A DNA stretch of 64,000 nt from Warburgia ugandensis (taxonomy: Eukaryota; Streptophyta; Magnoliopsida; Canellales; Canellaceae), in assembly GCA_035236585.1 (NCBI GenBank), contig CP141132.1:51835880-51899879 (forward strand). The letters are read 5' to 3'. Position 1 is the first letter of the stretch. Every line of letters starts with the position of its first letter. Below the pieces are notes generated by a model that worked only from the letters and a program-made list of their open reading frames with translations, did no database searches and was not told where the DNA came from. Made by a program: the position numbers and the translations under genes. Shown here piece by piece: positions 21,601 to 35,394 of this stretch.

Positions 21601-23591
21601 TAATAAAAATTGTAAGTAAGATAAGGATAATCAAACAAGATCCATTGGATCTTGAATGATCAAGAACAATAAAAAGAAATAAATACTTCTTGATGATATA
21701 TATATATATATATATTGCTTGTGACTTAGATCAAATAGAAGATCTAAACCCTTAATCAATTATGATTCAAGGAAGAGAACCAAGATCATCCTCCTTAGGG
21801 ATGATCAAACAACTAAACTTAGATCAAAGAAGAACTGGATGATGGAAGATCTAAGCTCTTGATCTTTATCAACAAGTATAAATTGTTGATTAAAGGATCT
21901 ATGAAAGATCAAGATCTAAGAAAGGAATACACAAAGACTTAGAATAGAAAATACTTAGATTTGAAAGATTAGAAGATCATTCTAACCATCAGATTTATTG
22001 ATCAATAGGATAAAAAGTATATGAGGAAGATAGATCATGATAGGACACAAGATCTAGAGCCTTTATATCAAAGGACAAGATTAGACAAAGAATATAGACA
22101 GGATAAAAAATATAGGATTATTCAGACGGTATATATATTGAAAGTATGTATAGATTTACAAATTACATACATCAGTTAGGATCAAGGAATATCTGAAGAG
22201 ATGGATCACTACTTGAAGGTAGGAAGATTTTATGAATGCATCTACACGAGAAGTACATGTTGTATACATGATCTTATGTCTAGAAATGTTGACAAGTAAA
22301 ATGTAAATACTTGTATTAAACCCATTGAAAACCCTTATGATCCAACCAACACACATATGAAATGGTTAAGTTAGAATTGAGGGAAACCCTAAGTGAATAG
22401 GAAATTAGAAAGTATTCAAGCCCTAAGTAAATAGACAAATCATCTGATACATATGAGAAATACTTTACATATAAGCATAGAGGCTTGTGGTTTTGTTTTA
22501 AACAGGCATAGGCCTGGGGATGCTATGCTAGGAGAGTTAGTAGGGTTTGGCCTTCTGCTAGTCAAATCTTGTTATTATATGGATACTAAGCCTAAATGAG
22601 GCTAAAAGTCAGGTGGGACAATTATGGGAAGGCTGCTACTATGACAGCCATGGTCCCCCTATATGGACATGGATATTGTGATTTCCACCTAGGATGGTAT
22701 AGGTAGATTATTGAGCAGTTATTTGAGCATGCAAGTACGGATTCTGACTGCATGTATAGTAGTCTTTTGAGTATTTTTGCATTATGATGCATGGTATAGT
22801 GAAATGCCTTATGATATGGCATGATGAGATGCCGGGTAATCTTGGATTACCGATACTACCCAAATGAGGGAGTATTTCCAACAGAGTCTAGATGATTTAT
22901 CAACTCATTATAAGCTAGATATGATTATGTTTTGAGATATTAACTATTTTTCATAGTTTTGATCGTATGTATATATCTATACACAGTATACTGTACGTAT
23001 GCATTAGGATGTACATATGTGATAAAGTAAAGAGATTGCTCCATGAGTATGAATAATGGGATTATGAAGTATTAAGATTATACTATCAAAGTTTTATGCT
23101 TCTTGAATTCGCTACCAAGTATAGCTTGCTGAGATATTGTAAATGTTTCAATGTTTACAATATCTCAGAAATAGAGAAGGAGAATTAGGAGCTCAAGACC
23201 TAAGAAGACTTGGAAGAATAATCAATCAGTGTATATCCCTAGAAGACATGTATTTTATTTGCGAGCATTGTATTGTATTGAGAGTTTTTAATGTATGGTG
23301 AGGTTTGAAGTTTGGATTATGTAATTTGGACAAGTATTGTACTAATACCAGGCTTTATTGTGAACCACTGGATGGATTCTGAAATTTAATAAAAATATAT
23401 TCCTTCATTGGAATTTTATCTTATACAAAAATTCTACTTATGTTATGTATGAAGTGATGACTTGGGTTTTTTAAAACAAGTTTTAAAGAAAAGAATTTCC
23501 ACTACTATGTTTTGCAAAATCTTTTTACTACTAAGGGACCTACCTTTGAAAATGTATTACAAAATGTGTTACAAAAATCTGGGCCATCACA
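18658..23591 (+). mobile_element. Solo LTR, family 1 (Ty3/gypsy type), copy A, 4.9 kb
   Basis: It starts TGTAATAACCCC and ends GGGCCATCACA. AAAAT stands directly on both sides (18653-18657 and 23592-23596), the 5-bp duplication expected of a single insertion. A TATAAAAA box is at 19273, an AG|GTAGG donor-like site at 19589, a GC-rich stretch at 19860-20060 in otherwise AT-rich DNA, and an (AT)n run at 21695-21716. It is the longest family member here. Its 3' half (about 20700-23591) matches the reverse-oriented LTR at 52572-55515 at roughly 85-90% in the stretch compared by eye. Only LTR sequence is present. Confidence 0.82.
21695..21716. repeat. (AT)n microsatellite
   Basis: An uninterrupted alternating AT run inside LTR A. 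The same run occurs in the inverted relative at about 54645-54662, so it is an inherited part of the LTR. Confidence 0.9.
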
Positions 23592-23636
23592 AAAATAATC
23601 TAAAGTATGGAACACTATACAAAATGTTGTGACTCC

Positions 23637-23654
23637 TCCTAGGCAATGGTGCCA
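23637..23654 (-). other. Primer-binding-site-like sequence of an Athila-like element
   Basis: The minus strand reads TGGCACCATTGCCTAGGA directly after the LTR end. Athila-type elements carry TGGCGCCGTTGCCGGGGA here, complementary to tRNA-Asp, and this is a drifted version. It fixes the orientation of the LTR at 23661-32404. Confidence 0.7.
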
Positions 23655-26600
23655 AAAACTTGTTGTGTGCTTTAAAGATAAACTCATAAGTGCATGAATT
23701 TGTTATAGTATTCTTATGCAAGGAAGTTGATCCAATGAGGAATCAAATGAATGAGACACTAGTGGTCCCTAGTTTAAACTACCTTAACCTAGCCAAAGAT
23801 CATGAGACTTTAAACCTAAACTAATGATATAAACTAAAAAATGCATGAAATTACAAATTCTAAAACTAAACATGGAAACTTTCTTTACTAACCTAACATG
23901 CAAACTAAGCCTAAACAATGATCTAACTAAGAAATCAAAGCATGTAATACTTATGGAAACAACTAAATAAGTGGTATGCATGGAATTAAACTAGAAAGAA
24001 TGCATGAAACAAAGTAGTAAGATGCATGAATGATCATGACAATATGAATGAACTATGATGCAAAACTAATCTAACATGGAATGCATGAATAGAACTAGAA
24101 TTTAAGCATGAGAATCTTATCTAAATTAAGCAATTTTTCCAAGGAAAAAACCCTAAAACCATGCACATGAACCATGGATTTAAGTGCGTGATTATGGGCA
24201 AACATATACTAACATCAATGAACCTCTAACTAACAATCATCCTATCTAATCTAAGAACTAAACACACAAGTTAAAAGCTTAATTAATTTCCAAAAGAATA
24301 ACTCAAACCAATAGCAAATAATGTGAAGAATTAAACATAAACAAGGTGATATTCTATGTTGCTAAAACTTCTCGCACCATGCTTTTTCCAATTTCCAAGT
24401 AAGCAACACATATAGGCACGACTTTATATGCATTAAAAAATTCAATTCAATAGTTCTTCACTACTGAAAACAAGTGTAAACAAGAACTTTTAGTGATTTC
24501 ATTGAAACAGTACTAATTACATCCAAAAAGTTGAACTCATAAAACATATACATAATGTTGGAAATTGCATTCAATTCAAGACATGAAACTTCATTCAAAT
24601 CAATTCTAAAACTCCTTCTAAAACCATCAAACTGATCTTCTATGATATGCAAGTGGTTTCCAAGAGAGAAACAAAAGAAAAAATGGCTGGACTAATTAAG
24701 GAACTTAAGGAAAGGAACACTTAAGACTATGCTTATCTCTAAGAAGAAAGCATGGAATGCAAAGAGGGAAATCAAAGATTCAAGTCCCTTGTTCTCATGG
24801 ATGTCACTATCAAGGAAGAATTAACTTGTTTGTTTGAAGAATAAGCAAGGAAAACTTAAAAGTTGAAGGCAATTAGACAAGGTAAACAACAAGGGAAACA
24901 AGGAACAATCAACAAAGAAAACAAGGAAGTTCAAGGAAAAAGGGCTTTGATCTAACAGCTAACTCTTTCGGTTGTCATGAGCAATGAGTTATAGCTTTTT
25001 AATCAATGGATTATGATACTAAACTCAAAGCTAACAAGCAAGGAAATCAAACGAACAACTAAGCGTGGAATTAAAAGCAACCAACCTTTCAAAGAAGATT
25101 ACCATTCCAATCGTAAGCTTGGAACATATGGATGAGTAGCAGCCCACCTTAGAGAGAGTAACAATCAGCCAAAAGGAGAAGAAAATTCAAGCAAAATTGA
25201 AAGGAGAGTTGGGGAGGAAGAGGATGCCCTCCTCCAAGTGGAGGAGGCGTCTTTTTTTCTTTTAATGAAATGATGCTTCTCCTTTGATTTTTGTGATCTT
25301 TTATATTTTGTATCCTATATTTTTTAGGGTGATGTAATAATAAGGTGTGGTGTGGATGAAAACATCTCAATTTGGATGGCTAGGATGATGGGAATCTACG
25401 ATTTTCAAAAGAGGAAACAGGGTGGATGATGGCTGCCTTTTGGTTGCTTTAAGTGGGGAGGGGCCATTTTTTAGGGGGAGGCATCTTCCAACTTCAAAAA
25501 TTATTAAGACCCTTCAAAATAGGAATTTGGGTGAAGGGACAGGGTAAGGAAAAGCAAAGTGTCAGGAAAAAGATGAGTGAAGATAGGAAAGTGAGTTGAG
25601 GTGGGAAAATTTTGATTGGTTAAGTGATTTTCTAGGAAATGGGGATTGGTTGGTTGGTTGGTTGGCTTGGAGTTTAGGAAGGTGGTGGAGGAGTCTTAGA
25701 ATGGAAGTACTCTTGAATGGAAAATCAAATTCGTGGTGCTATTTGGTGATGAGGTGGAAAGTGATAAAAAGATGGAAAAAACATGAAAATTGAAGGGGTC
25801 TGTTCCTATTGGTTCACATGCCAACTTATCATAATGAATTTTTTTTTTTTTTAATTTCCTTCAGAATATCCCTATCATCTCATGGATAATCCTCTTGATT
25901 TTCCTCCAATCCTGAAACACCCCATTTTTTTAAAATAATAATAATAAGCGTAGTCGGGATCCCATGTTAAAAACTTTATATTAATTATTTTATTAAAACA
26001 TTTATTGAAAACCTCCGGGTGTTATTTTCTTTTTCCAAAACATCATGATTATAAATTTAAAATGTAATTAAATTTTTGTAGCAGTACAATTGAAACAATA
26101 CACATGTTAAACCAACGTCAAAATCATTGGCGCCTTTATTTTCAAAACAATAATTATCCAAAACACAATAATAATTTGGCCCAGGGTCTATCCATCATAA
26201 CATCCCATCTAAATGTCCATCATATGTATAACTATCTTAATCAAATCCATAAAATAAAAGTATACAGTTCATAAAGAAAGTCATGTGGTAGTCCATTTAT
26301 TTACTCACGTTAGTCTATGAGTCAAAGTAAAGGAAATCTCCCACTGCTATCACGGTCTCTCAACGGTCTTGCCTTTCCTGCTATCGCCCTCGAGATCTAA
26401 GGGATTGCAAACAAAGCAAAACCTTAGCAAGCTATTGCTTGTGTAGGTACATAGACAATTAATGTAATAAATGAATAACAGTGGCGATAAAATAAAAGAT
26501 CTATCATCTATACAAATAAAATTATTATAACTCATGCCAACATAGTATCAAATTATCAAGTATGATAAAACATGCATCTCATGGATTTAAAAAGGATATG

Positions 26601-28080
26601 ATCAATGTAAATGAGCATACCATAATAATAGGGCACCCTAAGGTACATGGGTCCCACGAGTGCCCCATACACTCATATCACCGATCATGAGTACTCATAT
26701 CCAACCTCTAAGTGTTGTCATACCTAGGGATACAATCACATCTCCATACTCATCATGCAAGCACACATAATAAGAGTATGGATCGTCATGCTGTAGTGGC
26801 AACCCTCCAAGGTCTTAACCACCGCCGCTCCTCGTCGACACCATAATGGGAGACTTAGCATCTGTCCCCATGGAAAGGCCTGGATTGGTAGTGTGGACTA
26901 TCTATGTTACCAACTCTTATCGAAAGCCATCTACGGGTAGGTGTCTATCATATCACAATCATATCACATCACAAATCTCAGAGGGTGGGTGGTCGGCCCT
27001 CTCCCTCCTAGCATGACATCCACTGGGTGAGAGCACCTGTTATAAAACTCAAAACACGAAAATCATGTATGTCAAAAACCAGGAGCACTCGTGGCTCGCA
27101 ATCCCCAAGGCATGCCCCTCATCTCGGGGTTAGCCTCTAAAAGGACCGGCCATCAAGCCTCCACTTTCCTTTCTCATGAAAACTCATTAGTTTCAGTGAT
27201 GCAATAGGTAAAAATAATTTTCTAATTGTGCATAAATAGATAATCTCAATCTCATGAAACCATCACTCATAAATCCATTCAATACATGATTGAAATCAAA
27301 TAGCGATCATAGCATAAAACTCTAAATCTCATAAAATCATCGATTAATAATAAGTGCAATTTAAATCACAATCAATCATGATGCCATGATAATACAACGT
27401 TTTAAAATCAAAACGAAACATCAAATGTCATCACCTACCTTGATGTCAGATCACTCAACTTGAGTGTATAATCCCCTTCTCTTATACATTTAGATGTACC
27501 TGTCAGTACCACAATGCTATTTTGTGTTATTTATTTCATCATAAGGGAATCTATGGTGATCCAACGATTGGTTCATCCTCTAAGATCCTTAATTATGATT
27601 TGGTTCTTAACTTTAGTCCCATCTCATGTTCATCTGTTAGTGTTGTGTGTATTTAACATTTATTCCTAAATTTGATAGTCAAATCATCATCAAATCAATA
27701 ATTTTCCAAGATCTTGGTTAGATCAATGGTCTAGATCAATTTATAGAGTAATTACATCTAATTTACTCGACTTGCCCTCCTTTAGTATCATATATTTTCT
27801 ATTTGTTCAAGTTCTAGGGCCTGATCGCCCTTTAATCAGTTGGATCTAAGTTATTGGATACTGTTTTATAATTTTTCTAAATTAAAAGTGGTCAATGATA
27901 AGTTTTTTAGTTAAATCTAGGTCCACTTCGTCAAGACGATCGTAGGATATTTTCGATCGTGATTTGGACCTCTGTAGCTCTCAAAATCAAGTTTTTTGTG
28001 AAAATACTTCATAAATTAATATTATTAATTTATAGGGGGTTGGGCGGTGCACCGGTTTGCACTAGCGGCCTCGGTCTACA

Positions 28081-30755
28081 TGTAATGCCCGAGCAATTTA
28101 CACTATTTTTAACAAAAATTGAATATTCTATAGGAAATAAACTGAGTTAAATGTTTCACTTTATTTAAAATAGTAAATGAAGGAATTTGTGATAAAACTT
28201 AGTACCATTAGATTCTACTCGAAAAATGAAATCCAACGCCTCAAAAATCACCCAAAACGGAGTTCGTATGAAGAAGTTACAGCCATTTAAAGATAGGGGT
28301 ATTTTTGGAAATTTAACAGCAAAACGAAAAAAACGAAAAAGGACGAAAAATGCATGGGGCCATTTTGATAACGGCACCCCCTGTCGTCTTCAACCTCTAG
28401 ACCCCTTCAGAAACCCTTGATCCTGATTTTTCTAGAGGGATCTGCCACCGCCATTGGCAGCACCGCCATAAGTAGGGCTATAAAAGTCCCATCTCCCCCT
28501 CTCAAAAAACACAAGTTTTCCGGCGTTTTTCCAACCGTTTGAGACTGGGGTTTCCTGCAAAATCGGAAACCTATCTCTCTGCGTTTTCTGGCAATGGCCA
28601 GGCCCAAGTCAGGCCTGCCATCCCGTTCCCATTTCCCCCTCTTCTCTTTTCTGATCTGGGCAATAGGGTTTCCACCTTCTTCGAGCTTCTCGGCGAGCAG
28701 GCACACCCACCGGAAAAAGGGCGTCCCTAGGCTGCCCAGGTAAGCCATTTATCTTCCCTTACTCTCTGTTTGCTTCTCCCAGGCCAGATCCATGCCGGAT
28801 CTGGTCCTTTTCGATTGTTTTCCAGCTGGGTTCTTGGCCGGAAAAACACTCCAAGCCGGCTTGGGCCGGCCTTGCACGAACCAGGCGTCCCATGGACGCC
28901 ACGCACCACGTGCACCTGGGACTGGGTCCCTGGGATGGGTTCCAGGTGTACGACAGTGCGTACATTGTCCCAGGTGCTCACGCGACATGGGGCACGGGTC
29001 CTGGCTCGACCAGGGTGCATGCGGTGCCCTGGGAGCTGAGACGTGCCATGCTACAAGGTGTGTCCATTTGATGATGCGCGTCACTTGAGCATGCATGTGC
29101 GCGTGCAAAACGCGGTCCTTGGCACGGCCTTTAGGCGCACACGCATGTAAGGCGGTCGCAGTCCAACCAGGATGCACGAGTGTCCTGGGAACTGGGACAT
29201 GCAGACCCAACGAGACTTTAAAAATTAGGATTAAAGGATAAATTACAAAGTTTAACTATTAGAAAGTAGATCCATGTCATAGGATCTAGCCTGGCAATGA
29301 ATTAGGCAAGAACCTTGGACCCAATAGGCAGAGCTAGTGATCCAATGTCTAAATGGATTAAAATTAATAAGGACTCCTTGTATCCATTCATACTCAGGAG
29401 TTTATAAATAAATGAGACCCAGGGACGGGTTGAGTGATAAAGGACACGACTCCAGGAGACTTTGAGGTAGGTACTTTATCGCTACTAGACTTTTTAAAAG
29501 AGCCATGATTGTTTTGAGAATGCATGTTTCGCATGACTTAATTCAGCATATATATGATAAATGCTTTATGCATAGATATGTTTTGCAAATAATTGCATAT
29601 ACATTATGCATAGATATGTTTTGCGAAAAAATGCATATATTGTATGATTTGTGAGCATTGAGTTTTTGAAAGATTGCATGTCCTTGAGGGTTACCAAAAG
29701 ACGTTGGAGTGCCTAAAAGACGTTGGGTAGGCAGTTGTGAGGGACCCAAAGAGGACATGTTTTGAAAAAGAGGTTTTCACTTGATTGATCTGATATGATT
29801 TGGGCTGATAAGCTCGTGGGCGCTATGCCGAGAGGTTTGGGTTGGCCTCCAGCCTCTACCACTATTAGGTGGATGGGTACCACGCCCAAAAAGGGCAACG
29901 TCCCTGCTTCGACTGCATGTGGTACACGGGGCTACCACTGGTGTCACGGCACTGGGTCGAAGTGTCATATGTCCCATGGAGGCATATGACCCTATGTCCT
30001 CAGGTACCCGGGGACCATACGACGGCGAGGTCGTGGGCATAGTTGGACCCTATGGATTGAAGATTTATTTGCATTGCATATGGCATGACATGAGGTTGGT
30101 CGACCATACCAGATATCCATGAGTTGGATTCAGTTGAGCATCTTATGCATATCATTATGTTATGATATATGATAATTTCAACTTGGATTATGCTATTCTT
30201 TAAGTCGTAAGTATTTCAATTCGACAGTGGTTTTTAATATCTATATTGAACGTGATTGTTAGAACATGCACATGTTTTTAAGAGCATATGATTTTAAACA
30301 TAGCATGCATTGCAAAACTAGTAGTGATAAACTCCTACTGAGTATAGTATATACTCACCCTATCCTTAACATTTTTCAGGATAGTTCCACTCACAAATAG
30401 AAGATGCCTTAGGAGATATTAGTGCTACGAGCAAGTGAATAAAAAAGGAGACAATTATACATGTAAGTAAACTCTATACCCTTTGGACATGTATTTGTAT
30501 TTATTTACAGTTGGACTGTGTGCTGTGACTGGATAGACCTGGGGAAAAATATTTATGATTTCTAAAGTTTTTCAAGAACTACTTTGGTGGTTGTAAAAGC
30601 AAATGACACTCGGGGTTTTCAAAATGAGTTTAAAATAAAAGATTTTCCGCTGCATTGCATGGTTTTCATAAAATGGTTTTAAAATAGGGATGCATCCCGC
30701 CTTAGGAAATTAGATATTGCATTTAAAAATGCATGAGAAAACCCGGGTCGTCACA
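28081..30755 (+). mobile_element. Solo LTR, family 1, copy B, 2675 bp, complete ends
   Basis: It starts TGTAATGCCCGAGC and ends CCCGGGTCGTCACA. CTACA stands on both sides (28076-28080 and 30756-30760). In order it has the family block (AAATCCAACGCC, AAAACGGAGTTC, GAAGAAGTTACAGCC), a GATAACGGCACCCCC box at 28369, TATAAAAG at 28479, a CAG|GTAAGC donor at 28740 and a GC-rich, self-complementary leader (28790-29220). It inserted into LTR D and is the youngest layer of this nest. The open frames in the GC-rich part overlap on both strands and are not genes. Confidence 0.9.
28479..28486 (+). promoter_or_regulatory. TATA box of solo LTR B
   Basis: TATAAAAG, 103 bases after the conserved GGCACCCC box and 261 bases before an AG|GTAAGC donor. 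The position matches TATA boxes in copies A (19273), D (31473, minus strand) and G (63114). Confidence 0.65.
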
Positions 30756-32539
30756 CTACACCAAGTTACACCAGCTCCCCAGTTTACACTGGCGGCCCTG
30801 GTTTACACTGGGTTACACCGGTGCAACGCAAAAATTGGTGCTGGGGAAGACGACCGGCTTTTGGTTGTCGCCGGTGACCCCACAGGTGCCCAAATCATGC
30901 GATTTTGCACTATTTTGCTCAAAATTTCATGTAGTTTTCATTCCTAACATTCCTTTGGTCTTGATTTTGCCAAAAACTAGGGTTTTTATTCAATTTTTCA
31001 CATGTTCTTAAGACTTCCCTAAGTACGATTTTTCATGATTTTCGGCATCACTAGCTGTTGGATCTCCCTCAAATTTAAAGGGTTTGTTTGTGGGTCCCTT
31101 GTGCACTAGATGGATGATCGATCTCTATTTTAATGATGTTTTATCAACCTATTTATGTTCCAACAGTAACGTATACAGGCTTCTAGGAAAAACGACGAAC
31201 CACCCTCATTGTTTCTCCTAATTTCCATGCATGCCTGTGCTATGTACACTACATATGAATAAGGGGATTAGAGGGTTGGGGCTTACCTCAAATGACTGAG
31301 CGATTGTTGATGCTACTAGATCCCTAGTTGCTAAAAAAATGTGATTTTTTTGCAGAGTTTAGGGTTTAGGGAAAAAAGTGTGATGAAGAAGATGGAGAAG
31401 ATGTTGATAAGGGCCAACTGAGGGAGAGAGAGAGATCATGCTAGAGAGGGGGAAGGGAAACTCTTCCCTTATATTCCTTGCTTTGACAATTTTTTGGGCA
31501 AAAATGTCAGATATGATAAGGAAAGGTGGAAAGGGGTGTTGTTATCAAAATTGCCCCTGTATTTCGGGCTCTACCAAATTACCAAACTGCCCTTACAACT
31601 TCAACGGCTCATAACTTCTTCATTTGAGCTCTGTTTTTTGCGTTCTTTAGGTCGTTGGAATTCTATTGACATGTAATTTCTAGTTTTCAAGTTTTTAGGA
31701 CCAAATTTTATACATAAAATTTTTAATTTAATTTATTTGTTTTATCACTAATTTATGATTAAATTTGAGGATATTACAAATCCTATCCTTCTGTTTAACT
31801 TAGGTTAATAGCTTTGATGGCTAATTTTGAGGGATTCATTGGTTAAGCTTCATAGCTAGCTTAGATGGCTCTCTTAGCTTGACTTTATGGCTCCATCCCT
31901 TGGCTTGAATTGTTTGATTTTAATTCCTTAGCTTGTCACCTTGCTTATGGCTTGAATTTGGCTAAGGCAGCTTACGTGACTTCCATGCAAAGGTGGTGGG
32001 AATGCATGAATTACTTCATGGGCCCACTTTGGTCACCTTTAACTCATTTAATTGCATCCATTGCTTGCCCTAAGATGATCTTAACATTTGGATTGATAAA
32101 TTTTAAGCTTTGATTTGGTCTTTGGATCTTGATCTTCAATTTTGTCTTCATTAATCTTGGGGGTAAGATCATCATCTCTCTTTCCTTTAAAAAGTGAAAA
32201 ACTCTAATCAAATCCTAAAAAAATATGATTAATCATATACTTATCTCGGATTAGCCTTTGGACCTACAAAATATCAAACTTTTGCTTCATTAGGTAAAAA
32301 ATGCATGCGTTACAAATTTTGGTCTAAAAATCCTAATTTACCCCTGTAAGTTGTAACACATGGATAACTAATTGAGTTTTTCATGCAAAAATAGAGACTT
32401 ATCACCTACCATTAACTCTCTCCTCCAATGACACCATCCATTGATGATAGTAGAATTATTCTAAGTGTTTTCTCTACATAACATTTGTAGCTGCCTCTTG
32501 TTTGCGAGCGTCAAGCAATTAGCTTGTTTCTAGCTAATA

Positions 32540-33015
32540 ATGCCACTCAAATCAAAAGACAATTTCTATAGGATGGCTGTAAAGCTGGACACATACTATG
32601 GGTTAAAGTGTTAGGCAGTTAAGGGACAACATGTACATAGGATAAGCATAGTCGAAATGAGGATATTGAAATGGATGAGTGGGAAGGCAAGAAAGGATAG
32701 AATTAGAAATGAAAACATTAAAGAAAACTTAGTAGTATCACTAATAGGTAATAAGATGAGGAAGGGTAGGCTTAGATGACTTGGACATGTGCAATTAAGA
32801 CTGAAAACGACACCGGTTAGAAGGAGTGAGTGAATCCAAGTTGAAGGCTCTAAAAGGGTGAGGGAAGGCCCAAAAGAATGTGAATATAAGTGGTGAGAAA
32901 AGATTTAAAAACTTTTGGATTAAATGAAACTATGACACTTAATAGAGGGCAATGGAGGAATAGGGTTCATGTGACCGACCCTTAATTAGGATAAGGCCTA
33001 GATGATAATGAGACA
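32540..33015 (+). mobile_element. LINE 3' fragment, same family as the RAN intron LINE
   Basis: The end text matches that of the LINE at 8738-10150. It shows CAATTTCTATAGGATGGCTGT, then GAAATGAGGATATTGAAATGG, GGGTGAGGGAAGG, AGATTTAAAAACTTTTGGATT, GGTTCATGTGACCGACCC and a GATGATAATGA tail. Only the last 475 bases are present, typical of 5'-truncated insertion. The ORF has several stops and frameshifts. Confidence 0.85.
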
Positions 33016-33237
33016 ACACTTTCCAAGCTTAAAATCTTTAGTAAAAGAAAAAAAAGAAAGGATTACCATCATATCTACTAATAACAACCAATCATGTAAC
33101 ATCACCAAAAAAAAAGAAAAGAAATCTGGATTAAACAGGGGGCTGTGTTTGATATAGGCACCCCACCCCGTTTAAATAAGAAACGAGAATAGATTGTTAG
33201 GTCTATTCTCGAACCCGACGCACAGGGAGAACTTGAC

Positions 33238-33336
33238 AGAGAAGGAAGAAGAAGAAGAAAAAGAAAAAGAAGGAGAAGAAGGAGAAGAGGAGGAAGGAGG
33301 AGGAGAAGAGGGAGAAGAAAGAGGAAGGAGAGGCAC
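33238..33336 (+). repeat. Purine (GAA/GGA) tract in LTR E leader
   Basis: Nearly 100 bases of G and A only, just after the TATA-like site. LTR H has the matching pyrimidine tract on the plus strand at 17340-17445, so this is a shared leader feature. The open frames across it are low-complexity Glu/Lys or Ser/Pro and not genes. Confidence 0.88.
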
Positions 33337-35394
33337 CCACCTCGCTAAAAAAGTCTGTGGCATTGGCGAGTTGGGAAAAATGAGGGTTTCGGGTGGCTAG
33401 AGTTGTAGGCTATCACCAGAGAAGATGGTGGCTCAGATCATCTATCCGACTTGATCAATCTCTTCAGTGAATGATCATGAACCAAAACCCCATGGTTATT
33501 CAGGGATCCATGTAGTTATGGACCATCGATTGGAGAGGAAATAGTGCGTGCGATCAATGACCCTTCTCCTTCCCCTATTCGATCTCCTCCCACTAGTGTT
33601 TCACCTCCCTCCAGTTCGACCACCACTTCCTTTGGCTTTTCCTTTTCATCCGATGAGATTTCAGCCAGACTTGGGTGCGTGTGAGGAGCGTACCCAAGAC
33701 CCTCCCCCTGTCTTCCATGGCTGACCGGCTCAGCATGGCCAATGGTGGGCCGACGAGTTCGAACTAGTTTCCCCACCCCTCTGCCCTCTTTTAGCTTGGA
33801 TTGGGTGGTGAACAGGACTGGATATCACCTGACCATCACCTCCTCCCTCATCTTCCCTATCTCCTCTAACTCTGGCGAGTTAGGGTTGAGTTGACTCGTC
33901 CAGTCAACTCACCCCAACTCGTTTGGGAGACACTGAGTTGACATAGTGACCCCTTTTTACGCTTGAACTTTGGCTTGCAATTTTGACTAATCCAGAAAGG
34001 ATCTTGAAGATCTGAGAGTACCCCCATGATCCTGGCAATGCGGGGAATGATACCCATCTTCCCATTCTTCCATTAGGAAAGATCTTACCATCGATTTGAC
34101 CAGACCTTTGATCGAAGGTCAAATTGTTTGATCTGACTTTGTTTTTCTGATCCAAGTAGTCTATAGTGACCCTCATGAAGTGTAGATCAAGGATCTATAC
34201 AAGAATTTAGGATCTAAAGAATTTATGGAGACGATTTAGCAAATTTTGGTATGAAATTGGATCCAATTAGATGATTCGAACCATCTAATATTCTTAATTA
34301 GATTAATTGATTAGAATTACCAAGTTGTTATATGATCTAGGCCGATCAGGTGAGGATCTTTGATGAGATCAGCATGGATGTCTGATGATCGAGCACGATT
34401 GAGGTAGTTGGTGGACGATTCGACCAAGCAGATAGCTATATGTCATTCAGATTGACTTGTACAAGGTAAGATTACTGTCTTAATCATTTGATGGATCGAT
34501 CTGACTCTAATTAGATGCGATTGAGCATGAGATCCATATCATAATACTTGATTAATTGATTTAATTAATAAATTACCCAAGGTTGAGATGATTTGAGCAT
34601 AGTAGCTCTGAGATATGCAATGATACAATTAAGAATAATGATTTAATGATTGTGAGTATGCCGATTGAGTATGATTAGAATTATTAGCTATTTTAGGCAA
34701 GCTGCCTTAAGATTCCAAGGCGAGGAGTCATTAGATTATTGTGAACACTACATATTGGAATAATGAAAGTATAATGTTGTATAATTAAGGGTCCAAGTTA
34801 GGAAAATTGAATTCTAAGTGTGACTTGGATGTGATGTGTATTCAAGTATGGGTATTGAGGCGATTGAGCTAGATTGGAGTCTTATTGAGACTTAAGAGGT
34901 ACAGAGGAGTGGTTCTTCGTTTGAGGTAGGTGATTATATTTGGGATTCCTCCATGATTTCTTAAATCATGATGTATTATTTGAAACTTTGAGGCATGAGT
35001 TTTATGCTTTGCCATGTTGCATGAGATCATTTTTTAGCATGTATTGCCGATATGCTTGCTACTTCTTTTGTGCATGATTTATGCACTGTTTCTAGTATAT
35101 TTTAGTTGCATTGATTGATTATTAAGGATGTTATACACTCATTTTTGACGCATGATGTTGATATATTGAATTACTCTCTCGATTTGGTTTTATTGAGAAC
35201 GATTATGCATTATCATGTTTTCATGAAAATTCCTTTATTATATATGGTTGATATTATGACATCTGGATTTACATGATTTAACCATATAGTTTAACATATG
35301 ATTGATGGTACACTACCATGTTTTTGATCGAATCTTATTGACATTGTTATATATGGGAGTTACTTATGCTTTGTCAATTGGGATAATTGAGGTT

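Larger units (their letters stand above)
25913..31778 (-). mobile_element. Solo LTR, family 1, copy D, itself split by copy B
   Basis: AATCC flanks both ends exactly (25908-25912 and 31779-31783). On the minus strand it starts TGTAATATCCTCAAATTT and ends GGGGTGTTTCA. It contains the family block (TTCCAACGACCTAAAGAACG, AGAAGTTATGAGCC), a GATAACAACACCCC box, TATAAGGG at 31473-31467 and a GAG|GTAAGC donor at 31286. Without nested copy B and its duplicated bases its length is 3186 bp. It lies in the Athila-like LTR 23661-32404, so it is younger than that element and older than B. Confidence 0.86.
23661..32404 (-). mobile_element. Athila-like (Ty3/gypsy) LTR, split by nested solo LTRs
   Basis: The LTR starts TGATAAGTCTC at 32404 on the minus strand and ends ..CACACAACA at 23661, directly before a tRNA-Asp-type primer site. 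Two more LTRs in the window (42802-44972 and 60008-61987) share the start (TGATAA...TTT.TATAAAAA.TACTCAATTA in those), the mid section with repeated GGCTT words, and the end. Its own length without the nested 25913-31778 LTR is about 2.87 kb. Solo LTR A sits 69 bases beyond its inner edge, in what was the internal region. No coding parts remain and it is old. Confidence 0.68.

Noticed and set aside
22156-22356. Open frame in LTR A that has a similar open frame in LTR F (54000-54191).
   Set aside because: The likeness comes from the two LTRs being related over kilobases. The frame is antisense to the LTR, short and resembles no protein family.
28407-29210. Cluster of overlapping open frames on both strands in LTR B.
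   Set aside because: Stop codons are rare in GC-rich DNA. The frames overlap each other on both strands, and the region is the LTR leader.
30717-31011. Overlapping open frames next to LTR B.
   Set aside because: They cross the B/D junction, so they are by-products of the insertion.
33172-33400. Glu/Lys-rich and Ser/Pro-rich open frames.
   Set aside because: They are translations of the purine tract and its complement in the LTR E leader.
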